A DNA stretch of 64,000 nt, from contig JARKIF010000030.1 of NCBI GenBank assembly GCA_029378245.1, positions 558,001-622,000 on the forward strand, given 5' to 3'. Made by a program: the position numbers and the translations under genes. This DNA is from Roridomyces roridus. Lineage: Eukaryota > Basidiomycota > Agaricomycetes > Agaricales > Mycenaceae. Shown piece by piece: positions 56,106 to 64,000 of the stretch (its first letter is position 1; the number at the start of each line of letters is the position of its first letter). The notes beneath the pieces were generated by a model. The model worked only from the letters and a program-made list of their open reading frames with translations. It was not told where the DNA came from and searched no databases.

Positions 56106-57452
56106 TTACTCCGCCGACATACGGCGAACAGCCTTTTCGAACGCCGAAACAAATTCCTCCGCAAACTTCATCTCCACGCTCTCCTCACCCCAAGTGAACG
56201 TAATGTTCAACCCTCCCTTAGGCCCGTCTCCAGCCACATTCATCGCCATCGCAGGTCCAACGACCGAATCCGCCTGCGCAAAGAAAATCCGGTCAATGCT
56301 CCACTTGCCCTCTGGCACCGCAGGAACATCCGAGCGCCCTAGATTCGACAGTATCATCGTCGCCCTCCTCTTATTCCCAAACTCGCCCTTCATAAACCCC
56401 GTGAAATCCCCCGCCACCCAGTTGATGATACCCAAATGCGCGGGTCCCTTCGCCTTTTGTCTCCGGAACTCGGCACTCGCTTGCCCCGCGGTGGTCCACG
56501 AGAACTCGGCGTGCAGACGCACGTCACATGGCATTGACTCGACGTAGTTGCAAATCTCGGATTCCCCGCCGAGGAGCGCGCGGAATGCGCTGGCGACGCT
56601 AATATGGATGGCTTTGTACCGCGCGGCGTCGGGCAACGCCTTTATAAGTTGCGTGAAGGTCGTTACGGCGAGTTCGTAGAGCGCAGCGGTGATGGTGGCG
56701 TCGTGTGAGCGGCATAATTTGGTGAAGTTGTCCGATTCGGTGGGAGTGAAGGACACCAGGCGCACGTATGGTTTGACCGGGGACATGGTCCTTGGAAAGG
56801 GTTTCCCGGTCCAAGTCGAATAATGCTTGTTCCAAGGATTCGGGAGGATGGTATGCCAAAACATGCTCAGCGTTTCCTTCAGCGACGGACGTGCCTTTGT
56901 GAGGTGGAAGATTCCGGGGAGCAAAGGAAGTTCGGGGACGGCGACGGAAGTTGAATACGCCGGCAGAGACGCGCTTTGCAGAGCACGGAACAGCGAGTAG
57001 TGAAACTCCCTGGTACTCAGACCATCTCCGACTCCGTGGTGCATCGCCAGCAGAACGATATTCCCAGGGAGCACCTCCACTCGCCAGAGAGGCAGCATAT
57101 CCTCCTCGTCCCATGTCCAGCCGCGCGACAGTTGGCCCCCCAGCGCCGTCTGCAGATCCTTTTCAGAGAACTCGACGATACGGGAGAGGTCCAGCGTTGA
57201 GAGCCGACGGAACGCGATGCCCTTGCTGTCGGGTCGGCGGTCATAACAGATCCCGAGAGCCGCGTGCCGCTCGATGACGACTCGCAGGGCAGGAAACAGA
57301 ATCTCCTTGGTCAAAACCGCGTCGTCGGCTGTCGTGTACCGCGCAGAGGCGGCGATGCAGGTGTCCAATTCGAGATACACCCGAGTCGCGTGGTATCGTT
57401 CGATGGTGTCTGTGGAAGGTTGAACTTGTTTGTTTTGTAGCAAACTGGGCAC
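56106..57452 (-). CDS. Alcohol acetyltransferase-like protein (AATase / condensation-fold), 448 aa
   Basis: AATase-type enzymes transfer acetyl groups from acetyl-CoA to alcohols and share the CoA-dependent acyltransferase (condensation) fold. One uninterrupted frame shows ERYHATRVYLELDTCI, the catalytic HHGVGDG (HHxxxDG, residues 138-144), a mid-protein FTPTESDNFTKLCRSHDATI, and the DFGWG-equivalent region MILSNLGRSDVPAVPEGKW with AMNVAGDGPKGGLNITFTWG. The length is near the family norm. Start chosen as ATG 57452. An upstream ATG at 57486 (MAPPKLRQL) would need a 34-bp intron, short even for this genome but within reach. Isolated, not in a visible biosynthetic cluster; substrate unknown. Confidence 0.8.
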   Translation of the reverse strand: MPSLLQNKQVQPSTDTIERYHATRVYLELDTCIAASARYTTADDAVLTKEILFPALRVVIERHAALGICYDRRPDSKGIAFRRLSTLDLSRIVEFSEKDLQTALGGQLSRGWTWDEEDMLPLWRVEVLPGNIVLLAMHHGVGDGLSTREFHYSLFRALQSASLPAYSTSVAVPELPLLPGIFHLTKARPSLKETLSMFWHTILPNPWNKHYSTWTGKPFPRTMSPVKPYVRLVSFTPTESDNFTKLCRSHDATITAALYELAVTTFTQLIKALPDAARYKAIHISVASAFRALLGGESEICNYVESMPCDVRLHAEFSWTTAGQASAEFRRQKAKGPAHLGIINWVAGDFTGFMKGEFGNKRRATMILSNLGRSDVPAVPEGKWSIDRIFFAQADSVVGPAMAMNVAGDGPKGGLNITFTWGEESVEMKFAEEFVSAFEKAVRRMSAE

Positions 57453-57486
57453 AGATACCTAGTTGGCGAAGTTTTGGGGGAGCCAT

Positions 57487-58085
57487 GAAGGAGGACAGGG
57501 AGAGAGGAGAGGACGTGGCGTTCCTCCGGCTTTTATGTGAATGGGGCAATGTGAAACAGTGATCATTTGAATGGCAGACATCGCCGTAAATTAGCGGCCC
57601 TTGTATACATGTCCTTGGAATTTCCTGGTACAGCTGGGATTCACTGAGAAAATCCTCCCGGTGATGTGGAAGCACCCGTTCGATTCGGGGCAAGCAATGC
57701 GTGATTGAGGGTGAATAATCTTTACACTTGACCTCGACGCTCCCATGTTAGTGGCACAGTGGCAGGTTTTTGTTTTCCCCGGTGTGTTTGACCATTCGCA
57801 ACGAATATCAGGCTCCTATGTATTGCCTATGTACCAGTAATTATAAGTGAACATCGAGATATCAGTGAGTCAGTGACGATCAAGCTCGTAAAAATGATCC
57901 GATGATCGGGGTAGTACAAAGATCCGATTGTCACGTAACCTCGTGACACCCTCCGGTCTTCACCCGATCTTCACCTCCACGTCGCGTCGCCGCTCGCCGA
58001 CTAACGTTGGACTAACGCGCGCAGCTGCATATTCCTCGCCGGCTTTTTCTTCTTGTCTGCGATCTCCTCCCGGTCTTTTTGGGCC
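57487..58085. other. Divergent intergenic region
   Basis: About 600 bp between the AATase-like gene and copy B; holds both promoters. GAAGCACCCGTTCGATTCGG at about 57669 has a B-box-like core but no matching tRNA body. Confidence 0.4.
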
Positions 58086-59248
58086 ATGCAAGCTCGTGGA
58101 TACCAGTCTCTCGCCAACTGCGGAAAATCTCGCCTTCATGGGATTTCTCATGTGCAAACAAAAGCTGTTAGTCACAATTTCCACTACAGTGAGTGACCTC
58201 CCGCGTGAGCCATTTCCTAATTACTCAGTCACTCTAAAACAATCGTAGCGGCACGCCCTCGACATTGGCCCATATCAACCTTGAAGGCCGAACTGCTCTC
58301 CCCATCTGACCATCTCAATATTTCTGGCGCTCATTGCGTGTCATTGTTCTTCCAATACAGCGGGAGCAAAAAGTCGGAGAGGATGTACTACCGCCGTGAA
58401 GTGTCGCGTGCGGCGGTCCTTCCACGAATTTACGCCCCCTTTCCCGAGGAGGCTCGAGGCTTCTTCTATTGCGCTCCGCGGCCCGGCCTACCAGATCTAG
58501 CCTCGAGTGTCCGTTTCCGCTGCACCACCTCATCCTCGCCGTCTTCCTTTGCCGTTGGCTATGACCTCCTCCTGCCCAACGGCCTCCCCTGGCAACTTCT
58601 TGTTGGACAAGCGGCGATCGCGTACCCCACCCTCCGCGCAGCGCTACTCAAAGAGCAATTTCTCACGCCGAAATCGCTCGCGGAATGGCATGAGAGGCTG
58701 GGCAAGACGGAGGGGCAGATGATGCCGGCGCTCATGATGTTCGGTTTGCGGCAGCAGTTCCAGGTCAACTTTTCCAGCGGAGTGTACCTCCACGTCGTTC
58801 CCCCGGATACGGCTCCCCAACGTGTTGCTGCGGTTCAGTTTAATCATATATTCGTCTCGCAGGTGGGAAACAAGAGATTTCATCCTTTCGTTGGTATGTT
58901 CATCAAACGCCATGGTCTCCTTTGCTCAACCTCGTAGGCACGGGACTTGCACAGTTCGAAGTCTCTCCCGACGACCCGAACATCTTACACCTACGCATCG
59001 TCAAATTACTGGAGCCCGCATCTCGCGCAGTACCCGAAGCAATCGTTGGCGGCATCCTTCCCTGCGAGGGCCATTTATACCATCACCGATCTAAAGGCAC
59101 TGATGACGCGGATAAACCATGGTCGTTCGATTTGCGCGGGCAGAATAAGAATGCTATGGCGCTGAGGATGCTGGTGGGACGTGAGGGCCAGGTGAGTTCT
59201 CGGTCTAATGCAGATCGTGAGCGGGTTGACGATATTGTCCAGATATGA
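58086..59248 (+). CDS. Conserved-family protein of unknown function, copy B (352 aa)
   Basis: Three exons, 58086-58188, 58249-58893 and 58938-59248 (1059 bp in frame), with both introns matching copy A in position and phase. MQARGYQSLANCGKSRLHGI is a basic N-terminus that could target mitochondria. Shared blocks: ARPRHWPISTLK, LNISGAHCVSLFF, FFYCAPRPGLPDLASSVRFR, DLLLPNGLPWQLLVGQAAIA, EWHERLGKT, KRFHPFVGTGLAQFEVS, DPNILHLRIVKLLEP and KPWSFDLRGQNKN. The C-terminus is longer than in A and C because the usual stop after (R)xLxGR is absent. I do not recognise the fold. Confidence 0.75.
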
Positions 59249-59328
59249 TTTAGATGCTACTACACGTTGTTTGATTGAAAAACTCTCAATGTCTACGTGA
59301 CAAGCCCGCAGTCCGATCTCCTCCAAGT

Positions 59329-60125
59329 TCACGCCAATGCCGGCAACATCTTGGGCAGCAACGACACTTCACTCCACATCCAAATCTGAGAGCTATCCTG
59401 CTCTGCCCACGCCGCACCCGTCCAAAAGGTATTCTTCCTCCCCTCCAGCGCGTACAGACCTCTGTGGTACTGCCTCCACCGACACGAACGACGTCCCACG
59501 CTACGAGCTTCTCCACGCGCTCGGGAGTCCACCCCGTGCCCTCCACCGCGCCAAACTAGGTGGAGAACTTTCCGCCCTTGCCGACGTGTGGCTCGATTGG
59601 TGTGATTGCGAAAGCACTAGGGAGGGAGAGGAGGTTGTCTGGCGTGTGAGTGCCGATGTTGTTATACGTTGTGTTTCCGTCGAGGTGAGGTGCTTCGACG
59701 ACGGCGACGCCGTATGTGAATCCTGTGAAGTGGGAAAACACTGCTCGTTCGTGCGCGTCCAAGTCGATGGAGGCGGAAGCGAGGGAGTCGAGTGCGGTGG
59801 CGATGGACACCAGGAGTTTACGCTGTCGCGGTGTTACCTGCCGTGGAGAGAACGCACACCTCCGCGGGCTCTGGTACGTGGAAGCACGAGCCGGAGCGGT
59901 CAACACCGGTGATAGTGCTGTTCAAGAACATGTTTTGCGAACCCAGGAAGCGCTCAGCGGCGTTATAGATGTCCTGGTTATTTCCCGACGCGGCGTTGAC
60001 GAATCCGGTTAGGATGGCCGTGATGATGTGTGGGTCAAATGCGTGGATTCCGTGGTAAGTGGGAAGTTGCCACAGATTCCCAATGTTCTCCGCGATCCCA
60101 TTGAACAGTTGCAGGATTCAGACGC
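59329..60125 (-). pseudogene. C-terminal fragment of an FAD-dependent amine-oxidase-like enzyme
   Basis: The minus strand gives LQLFNGIAENIGNLWQLPTY, HGIHAFDPHIITAILTGFVN, NNQDIYNAAERFLGSQNMF, an apparent intron, FTYGVAVVEAPHLDGNTTYN and finally LYALEGRKNTFWTGAAWAEQ with DSSQIWMWSEVSLLPKMLPA and a stop at 59329. The ending (LYALxGxxxTFxTGAA...DSSxxW) is characteristic of fungal FAD/NAD(P)-binding amine-oxidase-like enzymes related to beta-cyclopiazonate dehydrogenase. The N-terminal dinucleotide-binding half is not found upstream, and exon frames near 59540 do not join cleanly, so I call it a truncated remnant. Confidence 0.45.
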
Positions 60126-60632
60126 CTAACGCAACCATTCTGGTATATATGACTCCCCTGGGCCCTCTCGGATGTCCCTTCCCAAATGTCCCCTGCTCGG
60201 CGGTGCTAATTAATACCGGTGGAGCCTTCCCTTCCTCTGCCCCCTCTCGAGATCTCCTCATAGGACTACTGTGCGGAATGACAGATCGCAGTCGAGCTTT
60301 TCGGCATACGGGACCTTGACAAACCCCCGGGCGTCTGCTTTCGCTATCGGCAATTCGGATAATTTCTTCCCGCCATCCACGGGAACCTCTGGCTGCCCGT
60401 GTTGTTCAACGGAATCTGCAGTTGATCTGCATGTCTTCTCACTGGCTGCTCCCGAGTTCTTCTGTTTCGTTCCTCTGCATCCCTTTCAGATTGCATGATG
60501 AGCTTATTGTTCAAGATCCTTGGTAACTTGCTGTGGCTCTCAATGAATACCGAAGCGGAGAGAAGGCACGTCTTATATGCATAAGTAATATGTACATTTC
60601 TTGGCTCCGGCCAAGCTCTGGTCGCTGCAACC
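60126..60632. other. No gene seen
   Basis: 500 bp between the FAD-enzyme fragment and the secreted-protein gene, where the missing N-terminal half would be expected. It is not there. Confidence 0.4.
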
Positions 60633-61149
60633 TCAAATGAAAATATCAACTTCAGTGTTGCCGTCCACGCCGTTAATCGTCACATCGATCTTCTCTGGCT
60701 CGATATCAATTATGACCTCAGGGTCTCCCGGATTGTCATTGTGCAACACAATGTCAATCGAGGTCGTGTGCACGGGAATTGGAATTGTAGTGTTCTGGGT
60801 TTGGTGGATCAGTGTTCAATGCTCAATTTCATAGGGCCACAGGGACATGCCAAAATGTTGACGAGCGTCAGGATAGTGCCTTTGCTGATGGGCTTTAAGG
60901 AAATGGTAGTGAAAGTGGAGTTGATGGCCATTTTGACAAGGGGGGGTGAACCGAGGGGGAACTGGGCCAAAATTGCCTGGGTGCCCTCAGGGACGGGGAT
61001 GGTAATTTCGGGGTCAGGACGCGGCTATTTCAAATTCCGAAATTCGTGAGGCAGTTGCAAAAAAAAGCGGGAGATGTACTTACCTTGGCTGCAGCCGCGG
61101 TTGCGAGTTGCTGCGAGAGGACAAGAGCGAAGAGGGCAAAAAAGTTCAT
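60633..61149 (-). CDS. Small secreted protein, 133 aa
   Basis: Three exons, 61149-61084, 61024-60851 and 60794-60633 (402 bp). MNFFALFALVLSQQLATAAAA is a signal peptide, written as MNFFALFALVL then SQQLATAAAA. The mature part is beta-rich and acidic with repeated hydrophobic/polar alternation: PEITIPVPEGTQAIL, VKMAINSTFTTISLKPISKG, IPVHTTSIDIVLHNDNPGD, PEVIIDIEPEKIDVTINGVD. It looks like one all-beta (Ig- or LEA14-like) domain (inference). Cysteine-free. Intron 2 has a GC donor (GCATGT). Possible apoplastic or cell-wall role, unproven. Confidence 0.65.
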
Positions 61150-61645
61150 TGCAGATGAGGATTGCCTACAGTCTGCAGTGTTCACGCCGCCCTTTTTAAC
61201 CATCCGGTGGTTGCTATTTGGGAAAGAATTCCCAGTCAATGGAGGCAAAAGCCGTCGCAGTTATTCATTTGGGAGAACCAGCTATATGCGGTCGCAGAAA
61301 GCACACCATGTTCAATCCATGAATCAGGTTGTTAAAGCGCTATGTCAGGCTGGTGGAGTACTTCAGGTCTACATTTACCGCCACATTTCCTCGGGTATTA
61401 TCGGAACGAATCTCAAGGCTTCCATATCGAATCAGTTTCACGAGCACCTATGTATCTACATTCACCGGCTGTCGTGTTCAAACTTCCGCACCAGTAACCT
61501 TGGACATTCTTTCCCGGATCGAATTTGCCCGTCCCAGGCAATTCAAAGTTTTCATTTCGACAACATGCAGAATCTAACAAGAATCTAAACCAAACCTGAA
61601 AACAACACTGTCACGATCGTTCCGTCTAAACAGAGATACCAAATG
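61150..61645. other. Intergenic, no gene seen
   Basis: A plus-strand frame to 61588 overlaps the promoter of the secreted-protein gene and shows no motif. Nothing supported. Confidence 0.35.
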
Positions 61646-61684
61646 CTCACGGTGTAGCCCACTCACGGTGTAGCCCACTCACGG
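61646..61684. repeat. 2.4 copies of a 16-bp tandem repeat
   Basis: CTCACGGTGTAGCCCA occurs twice in tandem plus CTCACGG, immediately 3' of the copy C fragment. Confidence 0.8.
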
Positions 61685-61870
61685 CGAACGTCCCGCCAGC
61701 ATCCTAAACGCCGCTCCAATCTTACTCTGCACACGCAAATCGAACGACCACGGTCTGGCTGTGCTATCCCTTCTAGGTCCATGACACCAGAGTTCGCCCT
61801 CGCGGGGAAGCATGGCGCCGACAACTTCCTCAGGGACCGCGTGAGACAAGGGCCCGCCCAGGAACAGGAA
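61679..61870 (-). pseudogene. C-terminal fragment of the unknown family, copy C
   Basis: LSHAVPEEVVGAMLPREGEL, RPWSFDLRVQSKIGAAFRML and AGRSP-stop match the last 60 residues of copies A and B. The upstream part is absent; the open frame in front of it has no family sequence. Confidence 0.65.
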
Positions 61871-62195
61871 GTAAGAAGCCTGGTGTGAGTTCAAGCTCAG
61901 TCGAAGCAGGTATAATTTTGGTATCAAGAAGCACGGAAGCAAAGAAGTCTGTACGCTGCGCACAATACGAACACGCCTCGAGGCTCCGGCATTGAGAATG
62001 CCGGAGCGAACCTCGTTGAGTCATTCCAAGGAAGTTGCGTTTATAATTACATATCACCTCGTGTTTGGAATTTGGCAGAGCAATTTCCAGAATGCGCGGC
62101 TTTCCAGATTTCCAGATGATTCGGGGCACCACATATGAGTCAATTTTCAAGCGGTGGCTGATATCGACGAATCTCGGATTGCCCCCACTTCTCCA

Positions 62196-63076
62196 ATGAG
62201 CGACCACCACCCTGCTGCCATTCCCATCGACGACTCGGAGCCTCTCGATGGAGGGGACAAACCGGACGACGCAGGCCAAGAACCTCTCATTGATGGGACT
62301 GTTGAGCACTACAAAGGACAGGCGTGCGTGCTAGAAACTGTCCTCCGTGACCTCCTTCTCATATATCATCGCCAGCCGGGCTCTCAACCGCACACAGAGA
62401 GCGGTATCCAGAGTCCTTGTGATCAAGCATGACGTTTCTGCGCTCGCTATAGCCCGAGAGTTGGGATGGTCCGAGAATGCCATCTACAAGTCGCTCTCAA
62501 ACGGGTATCGAGACAATCTTCGTAAAGATCCGGATGAGAAACATCTGCCCGCGCGGTTTGCTATGATTCTAAAAAAGGTCAGAATAATCACCAGGTTCAT
62601 CGACATCCCTTCGACTGAGATCTCTGTAGTTCCCAGAAGCAAAGATCAAGGTAATGCACTCAGACCTGCATGACTCGCCCGGCGAACGTTGTTCACACCA
62701 TTCACTCCTTCGACAGCCAAGTGCACCCCATATCTCTGCGCGTCGTCGTGGCCCCAATGCCCCGCCGGCAACTTCTGCCGCACGTATGTCGCGTTCCCCG
62801 TCCTTGACATCCGTCCCGAGCACGAGCGCTCTCACCACCGACCAACGCTACCTGCGCGACTTTGTGGAGGAGCACATTTCGCATGAAAGTCGCGACGCCA
62901 TCTATCAACAGCTCCACGATGCGGGGTTCACCGAAGAGATGTTGTCCCGGGTGGCATCCCAAGTTTCGAACGGAAAGGCGACTGAGCTGCTCAAGGAAGC
63001 GTGCCCAACCATGAAGGCGGTACATCGGCTCTTGTTTTTGGATGCATTGGAGAAGCTGCCCGTCTATGTTGCCTGA
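62196..63076 (+). CDS. HTH-like, two-domain protein of unknown function, 236 aa
   Basis: Four exons, 62196-62323, 62376-62577, 62630-62650 (21-bp microexon) and 62717-63076, total 711 bp in frame. An acidic N-terminus (SEPLDGGDKPDDAGQEPLID) precedes a helical segment RALNRTQRAVSRVLVIKHDV, SALAIARELGWSENAIYKSL that reads like a helix-turn-helix. A Pro/Ser/Arg-rich linker (ISARRRGPNAPP, RMSRSPSLTSVP) leads to a C-terminal helical domain with YLRDFVEEHISHESRDAIYQ, LHDAGFTEEMLSRVASQ and LLFLDALEKL. The HTH call rests on pattern only. Probably nuclear; small proteins of this two-part layout occur widely in mushrooms. Looks intact. Confidence 0.65.
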
Positions 63077-64000
63077 GTTTGATAACGCTGAAGTTGATTG
63101 AATGAGTTAGCTCAGATGTATGTACATGATTCAAAAGTTCGAAGAAAGAACATCAATAATACCTGCGTACCTCCACCCAGGTCCCATGACAGCCGGATTC
63201 TGCCATCTGCGCACTCATCTCTGCCGTGTATCTCTGCGAGCGGGTGAATGGCGAGTAAGTCGAGAGTCAATATGGACACACCACCATTCGCTGCAACGGC
63301 AATTCCTTTCCCGTGAGTCGGTGATATAAACGCAGAATGCAAGTATTGAGAGTACGCACATTCTCCTCCTTTTGCCGTTGCATATCAACCATGAGCCGCT
63401 CATGTAAAACTACAAAGAACAAATCAGCACGCACCAAAGAGAAGCGACGGGACGCGACATATTTACATGCTTGATCCTCGCTCGACTCGGGCATCCTTAG
63501 TCTTGGATGTTGTCGGGATGCTTGTGTGGATATATGGGCGATATACTGTAAAATAATTACTACGATAACATCCCTTTCAGAGTGCAGGCTCTGGGTCACA
63601 TTTCAATTGTAATTCGGTGTTTGGATCCCATCTTGAGGGGTCGCGTCTTGGATAACATCTGCAGGATATTCACTCCTTTTCAAAAAGAGTCTTCGTGATT
63701 CTGCCGATGTGCCGATAATGTTGGCAGTGATGCGATACTGATAGGCTAAGTATTCCGAACTTGTTGGAATGCTTACTTTCTCTGTCTCGCACCTAATGCC
63801 CAACCACTTTGGAAGTTGATATGATGCTTCCCTGAGTCTTTTAAGAAAATTCCTACATGGCAGAGCATCAAATCTGGCAGTGCAAGCCAACTGAATATTT
63901 TGATCTACCATTTATCTTTTGAACCGAACCTCTGCACCATCAAATCTGCCGATACTCAATCAATCGGCATTCTAGCCAACGGCACTACACCACACCATGG
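63077..64000. other. Right end of window, no gene supported
   Basis: Minus-strand frames at 63112-63342, 63267-63599 and 63603-63911 show no motif and no convincing splice partners. Confidence 0.4.

Noticed and set aside
57660..57700. Another tRNA-like unit (GTTCGATTCGGGG)
   Set aside because: Only the T-loop core matches; there is no upstream D-arm, anticodon stem or complementary acceptor strand.
1..64000. CRISPR arrays, bacterial operons, Shine-Dalgarno sites
   Set aside because: Spliceosomal introns and gene families show this is a eukaryotic genome; the only regular array is the tRNA-like one, which lacks spacer/repeat structure.

Overview
The window is nuclear DNA of a filamentous basidiomycete, most likely an Agaricomycete. 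I infer this from very short spliceosomal introns (about 45-60 bp, mostly GT-AG with some GC-AG), microexons, and mushroom-type families: BTB/POZ and F-box-like proteins, a CYP-type P450, a MYND protein, an armadillo-like protein, AATase, and CACTA/Plavaka-type transposases. Gene models were spliced by eye. For most of them every intron keeps the frame and the coding length divides by three.

Layout. 0-6.6 kb: two BTB/POZ genes and a BTB scrap surround a P450; the P450 and the second BTB gene each carry a CACTG-ended MITE with a perfect 3-bp target duplication inside an exon. 7.2-8.0 kb: an intact MAPEG gene. 8.2-14.2 kb: a 3.6-kb CACTG-ended element has landed inside one copy of a tRNA-like repeat, followed by a tandem array of about ten more copies spaced roughly 175 bp. 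14.3-19.2 kb: a 12-exon amidohydrolase divergent from a small unknown gene. 19.2-20.0 kb and 35.5-36.5 kb: two related blocks with more tRNA-like units. 21-31 kb: an F-box-like pseudogene split by a non-autonomous transposon that is itself split by a 7.5-kb autonomous one carrying a transposase, an accessory gene and possibly a third gene. 31.5-39.3 kb: a membrane protein, a mitochondrial carrier, a MYND protein and a small PPPPY protein. 39.3-44.7 kb: poorly resolved. 44.7-45.8 and 58.1-59.2 kb: two members of an unrecognised family, with a third fragment at 61.7 kb. 46.2-52.3 kb: a complete 6.1-kb CACTA/EnSpm element whose Tnp2 gene has an in-frame stop and a nested insertion. 53.3-55.5 kb: an armadillo-like gene cut off by a copy of the amidohydrolase 5' end. 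56.1-63.1 kb: AATase-like protein, FAD-enzyme fragment, secreted protein and an HTH-like protein.

The most unusual content is (i) the tRNA-like family, in which acceptor stem, D-arm, anticodon stem and T-arm stay pairable across diverged copies and most copies are followed by a T-run, and (ii) the layered transposon record, in which at least six insertions can be bounded to the base by terminal inverted repeats and target duplications, each explaining a broken host locus.
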